A stretch of DNA of 64,000 nucleotides from Candidatus Gastranaerophilales bacterium (GCA_944326605.1 CALVEM010000004.1:62001-126000); one strand, 5' to 3'. Counted from the first letter of the stretch, positions 15,971 through 24,581 are shown. Translations and numbers: made by a program. The notes: generated by a model not told the origin, from the letters alone.

Positions 15971-16049
15971 GTAATGTGGGATAAGCATAAGCTTATCCCA
16001 CATTACATCTATATATTTTAATGTCATCCTGAACTTGTTTCAGGATCTC
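15971..16049. repeat. 16-bp perfect hairpin followed by a dispersed repeat
   Basis: GTAATGTGGGATAAGC (15971-15986), loop ATAA, then the exact reverse complement to 16006. No T-run follows at once, so it may be a repeat element used as a transcript end for ileS. Bases 16022-16049 are a half copy of the CTGAACTTGTTTCAG repeat. The remainder of 15915-16267 holds a CCTTCTCCC/GGGAGAGG short hairpin and the AT-rich leader of the next gene. Confidence 0.65.
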
Positions 16050-16267
16050 AATTACCTTCTCCCATGGGAGAGGTAGTTATAGTCATGTTCCTCCACTGGG
16101 TGGAAGATTTGTAAAAATGTAAATATTTTGTAACATTTTATAGTAACAATTTAAAGATTTTATACAAATCTGCCGTAACCATGATTACAAGTACAACTTA
16201 TAGGAAATTGGCTTCTAATAACAAACTGAAAGCTTACACCAAAACCTAAGGAAAGGGTAAAAAAAAT

Positions 16268-17887
16268 ATGGGAATGGCAGCATCACAAGCTAGATTATTA
16301 AGCATAACAGCCAGACTGACCAATAACGAAAATTCTGGTCAGAGTATTTCCTATTCAAAACAACGTTTGGCAGATCAAACGCAGCAGATTACAAATGAAT
16401 ATAATGAAGCGTTAAATGCTACAAAATTAACTGTACTTACAGGTTTCAACGGTGCTGAAGCAAATTATACAGATATTTCTTACAATCTTATGACTGGTCT
16501 TGAAATGGCTGAAAATGTCAAACAGTATGTTGTAACAGATACAAAAGGAAGAGTTCTTGTAACTCCGAAAATTGCGGAAGCTTATGAAAAATCAAACGGA
16601 AATTATAACCAGTTTCTTGCGAATATGGGTTATTCTCAAGCGGATATTACTGTTCAAAAGACTTATACAAACATAGAAGACAGAACTGATGAACAAGCTG
16701 CAGCAGAGCAAAAAATTCATGAAGCATGGGATGAATATTTTGCAACTGTAGGTATTAACCTTGGTGATGCTGAACATGATTTTGGTTTCGGCTGGGTTGA
16801 AACTTATGTTCAAGGCGGTGATGTAAACAACCAGAACGATTATGCAATCGGTCAAGGATACGCTACGTATACAAAAGTTGATGAAAACGGTTATTATGTT
16901 GATAAAGACGGTAATCCTGCTTATATAACTAATGCTGATGGCGATTATATAGACACAGATAACAATATAATTGCAACAGATGTATACTCTGATGCCACAT
17001 TAAATAACACTGCTTATTCACGGAAGTATTTTGATGAAAATGGTACTCTAATTCCCTACGATGTTGCTTCAGATGGCGGCAGCACTATGGATAGCTATTC
17101 AAGCGATATAACAGATAATCCAAATTACACTTTTAAATTATATGAGGCGGATGGGAGGACAGAAGTTGCATATGATGATTATTCTGATGAAGCATTGTCA
17201 AAGCGTGTTGTTGATGAAAGTAAACTTGTTTATGAACCTATAAACTATGAAGGAACAACTGAAGAATCTCGCGATTTGTATGATTATGCGATGGCTTTGA
17301 CAGAAGCATATTTAAGGACAAATGACGCAAAAGCTCAAGATGATCCGACAAGATATAAAGTTGAATATAATATGGATTCAACTCTTGGACTGCAAACGGC
17401 AGCTGATGCTGAAAACGCTGGTGTATTAACTTATTATCGCAATATATATGACAAAATTCAGTCAAGCGGATACTTTACTTATACAACCACACCGGCAGAA
17501 GTAGATGAAAACCATATTTACGCCGGCGTAGGAACAGGTACGGCAGGCAATGTACAAAAATCTCCGCTGGAAGATAATGCAACATTTGAAGCTGCATTAA
17601 GAGACGGTACTTTGAGGTTAGAATACTATTCAACGACTGAAAATGCTTTCAAAACAACTACAATTTCAGAGGATACATGTATTCAGGAAGTTGAGGATGA
17701 AAGAGCAATTGCCAGAGCTGAATCCAAGTATACTCAAGATATGCAGGATCTTGAAAACAAAGATAAAAAACTTGATCTTGAATTGAAAAAACTTGATACG
17801 GAACACAGTGCATTGCAGACAGAATACGATTCGGTTAAAAACGTAGTTGATAAAAACGTTGAATCTTCTTTCAAGACATTTGGATAA
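16268..17887 (+). CDS. Large acidic protein with coiled-coil ends, lineage-specific
   Basis: 539 residues, function unknown. The N-terminus MGMAASQARLLSITARLT...SISYSKQRLADQT is the kind of helical start seen on many expanded Melainabacteria proteins and loosely recalls flagellar axial proteins, but no flagellar genes are near. The middle (about 170-440) is rich in D, Y, N and T, strand-like and acidic. The C-terminus (about 480-535) is a coiled coil: ENKDKKLDLELKKLDTEH. There is no Sec signal or membrane span. I infer a filament-like or cell-surface protein exported by an unknown route. It is monocistronic, bounded by a strong terminator. Confidence 0.55.
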   Translation: MGMAASQARLLSITARLTNNENSGQSISYSKQRLADQTQQITNEYNEALNATKLTVLTGFNGAEANYTDISYNLMTGLEMAENVKQYVVTDTKGRVLVTPKIAEAYEKSNGNYNQFLANMGYSQADITVQKTYTNIEDRTDEQAAAEQKIHEAWDEYFATVGINLGDAEHDFGFGWVETYVQGGDVNNQNDYAIGQGYATYTKVDENGYYVDKDGNPAYITNADGDYIDTDNNIIATDVYSDATLNNTAYSRKYFDENGTLIPYDVASDGGSTMDSYSSDITDNPNYTFKLYEADGRTEVAYDDYSDEALSKRVVDESKLVYEPINYEGTTEESRDLYDYAMALTEAYLRTNDAKAQDDPTRYKVEYNMDSTLGLQTAADAENAGVLTYYRNIYDKIQSSGYFTYTTTPAEVDENHIYAGVGTGTAGNVQKSPLEDNATFEAALRDGTLRLEYYSTTENAFKTTTISEDTCIQEVEDERAIARAESKYTQDMQDLENKDKKLDLELKKLDTEHSALQTEYDSVKNVVDKNVESSFKTFG

Positions 17888-17933
17888 TTTTAAAACTTTT
17901 CGGGGTGATGGATATCAGCGAATAGTTTTAAAG

Positions 17934-17966
17934 AACCGCCTTCTAATATTTTTAGAAGGCGGTTTT
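17934..17966 (+). terminator. Rho-independent terminator
   Basis: AACCGCCTTCTAA / TTAGAAGGCGGTT, a 13-bp perfect stem with a 5-base loop, running into TTTT. It lies 47 bases after the stop of the 539-residue protein. Confidence 0.93.
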
Positions 17967-18178
17967 CTGTTATTTTACCCGCTTTCCTATTGGGAGAGCA
18001 GTGGGTATTGGCAATAATTTAATTATCCCTCATCCTAACCTCCCCCTATATAGGAAGATGATTATTACTTGTTACAGTTTTCGTCATTGCGGACAAGCGA
18101 AGCTGATCCGCAATCGCATTATTTCTATTTTGTCAGTAATGATTGGTGATAACGCTTTGCTTATCTCACCATACGAAC

Positions 18179-18272
18179 TTATATAAAATTTTGTCATCCT
18201 GAATTTATTTCAGGATCCCAAAAAGATTCTGAAACTAGTTCAGAATGACGTTTAAGACAAAATTTTATATAA
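18179..18272. repeat. MITE-like palindromic element with 17-bp perfect terminal inverted repeats
   Basis: TTATATAAAATTTTGTC (18179-18195) is exactly inverted at 18256-18272. Inside lie two inverted copies of the CTGAA(C/T)TT...TTTCAG repeat. A nearby short inverted pair TTGCGGA...TCCGCAA at about 18097-18115 recurs in the 23.9 kb region. No gene is seen in 17967-18331. Confidence 0.75.
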
Positions 18273-18278
18273 TAAAAA

Positions 18279-18307
18279 ACAGACCCTTGAAATCTTCAAA
18301 GGTCTGT
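18279..18307 (-). terminator. Rho-independent terminator of fusA
   Basis: ACAGACCCTTGAA / TTCAAAGGTCTGT: a 13-base stem with one mismatch and a 3-base loop, followed by T-runs on both strands. It lies 24 bases past the fusA stop, so it most likely ends that transcript. Confidence 0.88.
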
Positions 18308-18331
18308 TTTGTGTTTAATTTAATTTTCTGC

Positions 18332-20422
18332 TTATTTTGCGGAAGCGCCTGATTTTTCGATAATTTCTTTTTCGATATTTGCAGGAACCTGTTCGTAGTG
18401 ATTGAATTCCATAGAGAAAGTTCCGCGTCCTTGAGTATTTGATCTCAAATCAGTTGCGTATCCAAACATGTTAGCAAGAGGAACAATTGCTCTTACAATA
18501 ACGTTTCCTGTGTTGCCTACAGGTTCTTGCCCTTCAACACGTCCGCGTCTTCTTGAAATATCGCCGATAATTGTTCCTGTGAATTCATCAGGAATTTCAA
18601 TTTCAACTTTCATCATCGGTTCAAGAATGCAAGGCTGAGCTTTGCGGCAGCCTTCTTTGATAGCCATAGAACCTGCGATTTTGAACGCCATTTCAGAAGA
18701 GTCAACTTCGTGGTAAGAACCGTCGTAAAGTTCAACTTTAACGTCAATCATCGGGAACCCTGCCAAGATACCGCCTTCTAAAGCTTCTTCCATACCTTTT
18801 CTGGCAGGTTCGATGTATTCTCTCGGGATAGCACCGCCGACGATTTTGTTTTCAAATACAAATCCGGCATTTTCTTCCGCAGGAGAAATTTTAACCTTAA
18901 CGTGTCCGTATTGACCTTTACCGCCTGACTGACGGATGAATTTAGAATCCTGATCGGCAGTTCCGCGAATTGTTTCACGGTATGCTACCTGAGGTTTACC
19001 GATATTTGCTTCAACTTTGAATTCTCTTAACATACGGTCAACGATGATGTCAAGGTGAAGTTCGCCCATACCGGAAATGATTGTCTGACCTGTTTCTGTG
19101 TCAGATTTAACACGGAATGACGGATCTTCTTCTGCAAGTTTTTGAAGTGCGATACCCATTTTATCCTGATCTGCTTTTGTTTTCGGTTCAATAGCAACAG
19201 AAATAACCGGTTCGGGGAATGTCATTCTTTCTAAGATAATCGGAGCTTTTTCGTCGCATAGAGTGTCGCCTGTAGTAGTATCTTTCAAACCAACTGCTGC
19301 ACAAATGTCGCCTGCATAAACTTCCTGTTCTTCAAGACGTTGATCAGCATACATACGAACCAATCTTGCGATACGTTCTTTTTTGCCGTTTGTAGCGTTA
19401 AGAACATAAGAACCGGAAGTGATTACACCTGAATAAACTCTCAAGAAAGTTAAACGGCCTACATAAGGGTCAGTCATAACTTTGAAAGCAAGAGCTGAGA
19501 AAGGTTCTGAATCTGAAGAATGTCTTTCTGTTTTAGTACCGTCTTCAAGTTCGCCTTCTATTGCTTTAACATCAACCGGTGACGGCATATAATCAACTAC
19601 GTTGTTCAATAACAATTGAACGCCTTTGTTTTTGAAAGCTGTACCGCAGCATACAGGAACGATTTTGTTTTCGCAAACAGCTTTTCTCAAACCTTTTTTC
19701 AATTCTTCTACAGTAATTGAATCAGGATCTTCGAAATATTTTTCCATCAATGCATCGTCTTCAGAAGCGATAGCTTCAACCATAGCATCTCTGTATTCTT
19801 TTGCTTTAGCAGCCATATCAGCAGGAATTTCTTCTTCTCTGATATCTGTACCCAAATCGTTTGTATAGATTTCGGCTTTCATAGTCATAAGGTCAATCAA
19901 GCCTGTGAATTTATCTTCAGCACCGATAGGAAGCTGAATAGGAACAGCGTTAGCGCCTAATCTGTTTTTAATCTGGTCTACAACTCTGTAGAAGTCTGCA
20001 CCGGTTCTGTCCATTTTGTTAACAAAAACCATTCTCGGTACTTCATATCTGTTAGCCTGTCTCCAAACAGTTTCTGATTGAGATTGAACACCGCCTACAG
20101 CACAGAATACTGCAACAACGCCGTCTAATACACGCAAAGATCTTTCAACTTCGATTGTAAAGTCAACGTGACCCGGGGTGTCGATAATGTTAATTTGATG
20201 TCCTTTCCATTCAGCGGTAACTGCGGCTGATTGGATTGTGATACCTCTTTCACGTTCCTGTTCCATAAAGTCTGTTACGGCAGCACCGTCATGTACTTCA
20301 CCGATTTTATGAGTTTTTCCGGTATAAAACAGGATACGTTCAGTAGTAGTGGTTTTACCTGCGTCGATGTGAGCGGCAATACCAATGTTTCTGATTTTTT
20401 CTAATGGAGTTTTTCTAGCCAT
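18332..20422 (-). CDS. fusA: Elongation factor G
   Basis: GTPase that drives ribosome translocation. 696 residues from the ATG at 20422 ([14 protein letters not shown]). An upstream in-frame extension to 20488 is not conserved in character and was rejected. G-box motifs: [11 protein letters not shown] (G1), DTPGHVDF (G3), NKMDR (G4). Domain [16 protein letters not shown] and domain V are intact. It stands alone rather than in the str operon (rpsL, rpsG, tuf), which is not in this window. Confidence 0.98.
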   Translation of the reverse strand: MARKTPLEKIRNIGIAAHIDAGKTTTTERILFYTGKTHKIGEVHDGAAVTDFMEQERERGITIQSAAVTAEWKGHQINIIDTPGHVDFTIEVERSLRVLDGVVAVFCAVGGVQSQSETVWRQANRYEVPRMVFVNKMDRTGADFYRVVDQIKNRLGANAVPIQLPIGAEDKFTGLIDLMTMKAEIYTNDLGTDIREEEIPADMAAKAKEYRDAMVEAIASEDDALMEKYFEDPDSITVEELKKGLRKAVCENKIVPVCCGTAFKNKGVQLLLNNVVDYMPSPVDVKAIEGELEDGTKTERHSSDSEPFSALAFKVMTDPYVGRLTFLRVYSGVITSGSYVLNATNGKKERIARLVRMYADQRLEEQEVYAGDICAAVGLKDTTTGDTLCDEKAPIILERMTFPEPVISVAIEPKTKADQDKMGIALQKLAEEDPSFRVKSDTETGQTIISGMGELHLDIIVDRMLREFKVEANIGKPQVAYRETIRGTADQDSKFIRQSGGKGQYGHVKVKISPAEENAGFVFENKIVGGAIPREYIEPARKGMEEALEGGILAGFPMIDVKVELYDGSYHEVDSSEMAFKIAGSMAIKEGCRKAQPCILEPMMKVEIEIPDEFTGTIIGDISRRRGRVEGQEPVGNTGNVIVRAIVPLANMFGYATDLRSNTQGRGTFSMEFNHYEQVPANIEKEIIEKSGASAK

Positions 20423-20519
20423 TTTTTCATTTTCCTTTTTTATATTGTGTACTTCGCTATTATATTTTAGCTTTATTAAAATTATCACACAAAAAAATAT
20501 TTTTACAAAATAAATTTAT

Positions 20520-20547
20520 TTGTAATTTTACATATTTGAAATATAAT
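20520..20547 (+). promoter_or_regulatory. Promoter of uppS placed for a leaderless transcript
   Basis: TTGTAA (20520-20525), 16-base spacer, TATAAT (20542-20547). The ATG begins 8 bases after the -10 and no Shine-Dalgarno sequence lies between, so transcription should begin at or next to the start codon. Confidence 0.6.
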
Positions 20548-20554
20548 TAAGAAT

Positions 20555-21283
20555 ATGAAAACGTCGGATAAATATGCACGAACCTCTGAAATTGTAAAGG
20601 AAACAGGGCTTAAACACATAGCTGTAATAATGGACGGCAACAGAAGATGGGCAAAAGAGAAAAATCTTCCGTCGGCTATGGGGCATAAAAAAGGAGTAGA
20701 TGCTTTAAAAGCAACCCTTAGAGCGTGTGATGATTTTGGAATAAAATATTTAACTGTCTACGCATTTTCAACGGAAAACTGGAACAGAAAAAAGGAAGAA
20801 GTTGATTTTTTAATGGAGCTTCTTGCAATTACACTTACAAACGAGCTTGCGGAAATGCACGCAGAAGGTGTTGTAATATCATTTATCGGCGACACAACAA
20901 AATTGAGCGAAAAATTACAAAAAATTCTTCAAAATTCTGTTGAAACCACAAAAAATAATACAGGTGTTCATTTACAGATTGCTTTTAATTACGGAGCAAG
21001 AGATGAAATTGTACATGCGGTGAAAAATATTGCAGCAAAAGGGATTAAACCCGAAGATATAACTGAAGATTTAATATCGCAAAACTTATACACAAAAAAT
21101 ATTCCCGATCCTGATTTATTAATCAGAACAGGCGGTGAGATGAGAATTTCAAATTATCTTTTATGGCAGATTGCGTATTCTGAAATTTATGTAACAAAAC
21201 AATACTGGCCTGAATTCGATAAAAACTCGCTTGTTTCGGCAATAGAAGAATTTCATAACAGACAAAGAAGGTTTGGAAAATAA
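20555..21283 (+). CDS. uppS: Isoprenyl (undecaprenyl) diphosphate synthase
   Basis: Cis-prenyltransferase that extends farnesyl diphosphate with isopentenyl units to make the undecaprenyl carrier for cell-wall and surface-glycan synthesis. 242 residues. Signature IMDGNRRWAKEK near the N-terminus carries the catalytic aspartate, followed by YAFSTENWNRKKEEV, with FNYGARDEI and DLLIRTGGEMRISN near the C-terminus. rdgB follows after 140 bases containing a mobile repeat. Appears to be translated without a Shine-Dalgarno leader. Confidence 0.96.
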   Translation: MKTSDKYARTSEIVKETGLKHIAVIMDGNRRWAKEKNLPSAMGHKKGVDALKATLRACDDFGIKYLTVYAFSTENWNRKKEEVDFLMELLAITLTNELAEMHAEGVVISFIGDTTKLSEKLQKILQNSVETTKNNTGVHLQIAFNYGARDEIVHAVKNIAAKGIKPEDITEDLISQNLYTKNIPDPDLLIRTGGEMRISNYLLWQIAYSEIYVTKQYWPEFDKNSLVSAIEEFHNRQRRFGK

Positions 21284-21290
21284 ATTTTTT

Positions 21291-21405
21291 AAGAGGGCAA
21301 GATGTTCAGAAGGCAAGAAGGCAGGCTAGTTTCAATAGTTAATTTTGTGCGTAGCACCGATAACAGCTTGACCTCCTGACCTCTGGACTTCCGTACTTCT
21401 TACAA
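21291..21405. repeat. MITE-like inverted-arm repeat between uppS and rdgB
   Basis: The left arm has GATGTTCAGAAGGCAAGAAG; the right arm has GCTTGACCTCCTGACCTCTG. The arms are inverted relative to each other (GTCAGGAGGTCAAG). The same structure separates two genes of the efflux operon (26062-26160), and a partial copy lies at 9513-9554. Confidence 0.75.
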
Positions 21406-21423
21406 AACAAAGGATAAATAAAT

Positions 21424-22002
21424 ATGAAACAAACAATCGTATTCGCCACAGGCAACGCGCATAAATTACAGGAAATAAACGAAATCGCTCAAGGAACAGA
21501 TATTGAATTTATCTTACCTCCCGATGGTTTTGCTCCTGTTGAAAACGGTGAAACATTTGAAGAAAATTCTTTGATTAAAGCCCGTGAGGCTGCGCGGGTT
21601 AGCGGAATGATTTCGCTTGCAGATGATTCAGGATTGTGTGTAGAGGCTCTTGGCGGAGCGCCCGGAATACATTCGGCGAGATACGCCGAAACAGCACAGG
21701 CGCGGATTGATAAATTATTAGGTGTTTTAAAAGATGAAACAAACAGAAAAGCAAAATTTGTCTGTGCAATGACTCTTGTTGATAAAGACGGAAATATATT
21801 ATTCCAAACCCGTGGTGAATGCCAGGGGAAAATATCTTATACGCAATCCGGCACAAACGGCTTCGGTTATGATCCTGTTTTTCTAACAAAAGATACTGAA
21901 TATAAAAAAACTATGGCAGAGATGTCTGAAGAAGAAAAAAATGAAATATCTCACCGTGGCAGAGCATTAAGGAAAGTTCTGGAGTATTTGAACAGTAAAT
22001 AA
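21424..22002 (+). CDS. rdgB: XTP/dITP diphosphatase (RdgB/HAM1 family)
   Basis: Removes deaminated purine nucleotides (XTP, ITP, dITP) from the pool by hydrolysis to the monophosphate and pyrophosphate. 192 residues. Motifs: FATGNAHKLQEI at the N-terminus, LADDSGLCVEALGGAPGIHSARYA with the catalytic aspartates, and NGFGYDPVF near the C-terminus, then SHRGRALRK. Ribosome-binding site AAAGGA about 9 bases upstream. Probably read through from uppS despite the intervening repeat. Confidence 0.96.
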   Translation: MKQTIVFATGNAHKLQEINEIAQGTDIEFILPPDGFAPVENGETFEENSLIKAREAARVSGMISLADDSGLCVEALGGAPGIHSARYAETAQARIDKLLGVLKDETNRKAKFVCAMTLVDKDGNILFQTRGECQGKISYTQSGTNGFGYDPVFLTKDTEYKKTMAEMSEEEKNEISHRGRALRKVLEYLNSK

Positions 22003-22013
22003 GCGCTATTATT

Positions 22014-22040
22014 TCCCTCTCCCCATTTGTGGGAGAGGGA
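22014..22040. repeat. CCCTCTCCC/GGGAGAGGG hairpin repeat
   Basis: TCCCTCTCCC and GGGAGAGGGA form a 10-bp stem with loop CATTTGT just after rdgB. The same theme recurs near 16050, 22430, 23803, 24230 and 24737, so it is a dispersed repeat, and here it might also end the rdgB transcript. Confidence 0.6.
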
Positions 22041-22056
22041 TTAAGGGTGAGGGGGA

Positions 22057-22389
22057 TTAATTTACAGCTTTATATATAGTATCCATTACTCCTTCAAAAT
22101 TATTACTCAATTCATTATTATAAAATCTTAAAACTGTATACCCCTGCTGTTTAAAAAAATCATCCCGCTTTCTGTCATATTCATATTGAGTTTGCTCAAG
22201 ATGCCCTGAACCATCCAGTTCTATTACAATGCGTTTTTCAAAACAAATAAAATCCGCAATATAATTTTGTATTGGAACTTGCCTTCTGAATTTTGCATTA
22301 CAAAATCTTCTGTCACGTAAATACTGCCAGAGTTTTTGTTCAAATTCAGTCATGTTTTTTCTTAAATTTCTAGCTTTATCAGAGTTCAT
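22057..22389 (-). CDS. DUF559 endonuclease-like protein
   Basis: 110 residues matching the DUF559/Vsr-like PD-(D/E)xK fold: RKNMTEFEQKLWQYLR, FRRQVPIQNYIADFICF (aspartate), IVIELDGSGHLEQTQYEYDRKRDDF (ExD/H motif) and GYTVLRFYNNEL. Small DUF559 proteins are common in repeat-rich and mobile regions. Their substrates are mostly unknown; a DNA-nicking or repair role is the family-based guess. It stands alone between hairpin repeats. Confidence 0.85.
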   Translation of the reverse strand: MNSDKARNLRKNMTEFEQKLWQYLRDRRFCNAKFRRQVPIQNYIADFICFEKRIVIELDGSGHLEQTQYEYDRKRDDFFKQQGYTVLRFYNNELSNNFEGVMDTIYKAVN

Positions 22390-22458
22390 AGATTTATATT
22401 ATTATAACCACCCTCATCCGTCACTACGTGCCACCTTCTCCCATCCAAGGGAGAAGGC

Positions 22459-22492
22459 AAAAAAAAAGACCGGCGTGAAAAGATTTCCGGTC
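22459..22492 (-). terminator. Rho-independent terminator for the second prepilin
   Basis: On the minus strand GACCGG-AAATCTTTTCACG-CCGGTC is followed by nine T. It lies about 105 bases past the prepilin stop. Confidence 0.8.
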
Positions 22493-22597
22493 TACAAAAA
22501 GATTCGTTTTACAAAAAGTTTTTTTGTCCGCTGTTGCGGAAGTCAGGTTGGTCACCCACCCCTTGTATTCCCCTCCCCTCGAGGTAGGGGAATTTTT

Positions 22598-23335
22598 TTA
22601 CTTACCGTACAATACAGCTTTTGCCGCATCTGATGCAGGGAGTATTGTTTGGTCATAAAATTCTACAGGATATATGTCTGTAGGATTGCTTACAGTACAA
22701 GTTCCTGTTGTTACATTTTCATTTCCATCGTCACATTTTACAATTTTGTTTGGTCCTTTAAGTCCGTTTACATCAATTACACCGGAACAATGTTTTACTC
22801 CGGCTACTTCGTCATCTGTACACTCTACTGCATCAGATGCTACATATGCAAACATACTGCCATCATTAAAGAATAAAAATGTATCAGGTGTGACTGATTG
22901 TTCTACGCATGGAGTATCTGGATCACTATCTTGGTCAACGCATGCTGTAACTTTTCCGTTGAAATTTGAAGTTGCAGCACCGCCTCCTTGTGGAGTTGTC
23001 ATTCCATATCCGCTGTTAGCAGCATTTGAATGATTAACGATATTCATTCTGGCATTAAGTATACTTGCTACTGATTCTCCTCCAGCAGGAGCTGTTACTT
23101 CACCTGCTGTTCCAGCTTTTGCGTCAGCAAAACTGCTTCCGTCCAGAGCTACGTTCAATGTTACGCCCTGTGAGATTGCTGACAAAGCTTTTTTGTAAGC
23201 AGCTTTGTACTGTGCACCCTGCGTAGAGTTCATCAATGTCGGCATAGTCATTGCCGCAACTACCCCGATGATACCCAAAGTAATCAATACTTCAGCCAAA
23301 GTAAAGCCGTTCATCCTCTTGTTTGATAATTTCAT
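22598..23335 (-). CDS. Type IV prepilin-like protein
   Basis: Leader MKLSNKRMNG then FTLAEVLITLGIIGVVAAMT, with prepilin cleavage predicted between G10 and F11 and E at +5. The mature domain has an A/G-rich stretch, SNFNGKVTACVDQD, and paired cysteines (CVDQDSDPDTPC; CSGVIDVNGLKGPNKIVKC). INGxKGPN-type motifs are typical of Melainabacterial pseudopilins. Three in-frame ATGs are possible; I prefer 23335 because AAAGGTGG lies 7 bases before it. Divergent from an XRE regulator over a 126-bp region with two identical dyads. Likely followed by its own terminator. Confidence 0.87.
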   Translation of the reverse strand: MKLSNKRMNGFTLAEVLITLGIIGVVAAMTMPTLMNSTQGAQYKAAYKKALSAISQGVTLNVALDGSSFADAKAGTAGEVTAPAGGESVASILNARMNIVNHSNAANSGYGMTTPQGGGAATSNFNGKVTACVDQDSDPDTPCVEQSVTPDTFLFFNDGSMFAYVASDAVECTDDEVAGVKHCSGVIDVNGLKGPNKIVKCDDGNENVTTGTCTVSNPTDIYPVEFYDQTILPASDAAKAVLYGK

Positions 23336-23377
23336 AATCATTCCACCTTTCTTGATTGTATACATGATTAATTATAC

Positions 23378-23418
23378 GATATAAATATCAATTTGTCAAG
23401 ATTATTGATATAAATATC
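23378..23418. promoter_or_regulatory. Twin GATATAAATATC operator candidates
   Basis: GATATAAATATC occurs at 23378-23389 and 23407-23418, same orientation, 29 bases apart, each a dyad GATAT-AA-ATATC. They lie between the prepilin start and the XRE regulator start. Identical 12-mers at near three helical turns suggest cooperative binding by the adjacent regulator. Confidence 0.65.
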
Positions 23419-23461
23419 ATTAAATCATTGTAAACTTGTTTTTATATTTTATTAGAGGTTT

Positions 23462-23791
23462 ATGATGAATTTAGACAAAGAAATTATCGGTAAAAAAATA
23501 CGCCAATTGCGCATAGAACGTGGACTTTCACAGGAGGAACTCTCGGAAAAAATCGACATTTCTCCGCGGCACATGTGCACAATTGAAAACGGTAATTCTT
23601 TTCCTTCAATAGAAACTTTTATCAAGATTGCTCAGATACTGGAAATAGATATCAACGAATTTTTTAACCTCTCAAAAATTAATGACGATAAATTGCGGAA
23701 TGAAATATATAATTTGGTTCAGATTTCTTCTGTTAAGGAACTCGGGCTGATAAGGGATATTATCGGGGCGATACATAAGAACAGAAGATAA
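23462..23791 (+). CDS. XRE-family transcriptional regulator
   Basis: 109 residues. Classic Cro/CI helix-turn-helix at about residues 10-65: IRQLRIERGLSQEELSEKIDISPRHMCTIENGNSFPSIETFIKIAQIL. The C-terminal 40 residues are helical and may dimerise. It is divergent from the prepilin at 22598; the twin GATATAAATATC sites between them are the obvious binding sites, implying autorepression and control of pilin expression. Two ATGs are adjacent; the second (23465) is better spaced from GAGG. Confidence 0.9.
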   Translation: MMNLDKEIIGKKIRQLRIERGLSQEELSEKIDISPRHMCTIENGNSFPSIETFIKIAQILEIDINEFFNLSKINDDKLRNEIYNLVQISSVKELGLIRDIIGAIHKNRR

Positions 23792-23841
23792 AACCTCACC
23801 CTAACCCTCTCCCTTAATTCCTCCCCCGAGGGAGGGGGGAA

Positions 23842-24262
23842 AATTCTGTCATCCTGAACTTGTTTCAGGATCTCTTAGCTATATGTCTTCCTATCTTCAA
23901 AATCAGTTTTGCTGATCCGCAATGACGTGAATATATCGCGTCTGCAATCCGTACTTTTGTCTTTCTGTTTGTTACCCACCCCTATCCCCTCCCTAATCAG
24001 GGAGGGGGAATATTTTTGCACCCTCTCCCCCAGACCCTTCCCCGATGGAGGGGAATTCTGTCATCCTGAACTTGTTTCAGGATCTCTTAGCTATATGTCT
24101 TCCTATCTTCAAAATCAGCTTCGCTGTCCGCAATGACGTGAATATATCGCGTCTGCAATCCGTACTTTTGTCTTTCTGACCGTTACCCACCCCATCCCTC
24201 CCTAATCAGGGAGGGGGAATATTTTTGCACCCTCTCCCCCAGCCCCTCCCCCGAGAAAGGGA
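23842..24262. repeat. 212-bp tandem direct duplication
   Basis: Copy 1 begins at 23842 (AATTCTGTCATCCTGAACTT) and copy 2 at 24054. Both carry the CTGAACTTGTTTCAG repeat, a TCCGCAATGACG block, a shared segment GAATATATCGCGTCTGCAAT, and a CCCTCCCTAATCAGGGAGGG hairpin. A further partial copy of the hairpin part lies at about 24690-24768. No protein gene fits 23792-24902. Confidence 0.85.
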
Positions 24263-24326
24263 AGTCGTCAAGCGTCCTATCTTCTAGGGAGAGAGTTAGA
24301 GAGAGGGTAAGAAAAATCGACAAATT

Positions 24327-24423
24327 GGGAGGTTTATGGTAATATAAGACCACTGGGTAAAAGATGTCCCTTTCGAAAAGCAACTGACCGACACTTATAT
24401 TGTAGACCTCGGGTTGGTTCCCG
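24327..24423. other. Possible structured RNA element, strand undetermined
   Basis: Nested complementary segments: GAGGTTTA (24329-24336) with TAGACCTC (24403-24410), enclosing AATATAAG (24341-24348) with CTTATATT (24394-24401), followed by CGGG-TTGGTT-CCCG (24410-24423). The about 45-base apical part includes TTTCGAAA. Two nested stems plus a flanking hairpin in an otherwise gene-free region suggest a folded RNA, but I match it to no known family. Confidence 0.35.
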
Positions 24424-24494
24424 ACTAGAAAGGGGGCTGATATGGATAAATTCAATATTAGTTTATTACTAATTTTTATGATTTTATTTGTATT

Positions 24495-24575
24495 AAAAAA
24501 CGGCTCTTACCTGAATAGATAAGAACCGTTAGACCTCTAAGGGCATCCGGCTAGCTTGGCAAGCTGCCACCCTGT
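24495..24575 (-). ncRNA. Candidate small RNA of about 80 nt
   Basis: On the minus strand a consensus promoter is followed by GGGTGGCAGCTTGCC, which folds as nested pairs GGG/CCC, GGC/GCC and AGCTT/AAGCT, a short linker, then the terminator ACGGTTCTTAT...GTAAGAGCCGT with six T. The terminator pairs better on the minus strand (U-G instead of C-A), which fixes the orientation. No reading frame with a ribosome-binding site is inside. Family unknown to me. Confidence 0.6.
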
Positions 24576-24581
24576 AATTAT

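Noticed and set aside
20423-20488. N-terminal extension of EF-G
   Set aside because: AT-rich leader codons with no conserved character; [12 protein letters not shown] at 20422 is the family start and has AAGGA upstream.
23842-24262. Repeats as a possible CRISPR array
   Set aside because: Two 212-bp units with internal palindromes, no short regular repeats with unique spacers and no cas genes.
24433-24452. GGGGGCTGATATGGATAAATTC looks like a tmRNA 5' end
   Set aside because: Only about 13 of the first 17 bases resemble the E. coli start, TTCGAC is not kept, and the following sequence is AT-rich without a tag ORF or a tRNA-like 3' half.
24183-24455. Minus-strand 90-residue ORF
   Set aside because: Built largely from repeat DNA and low-complexity SLTLSLTL, no ribosome-binding site, and overlaps the folded region.
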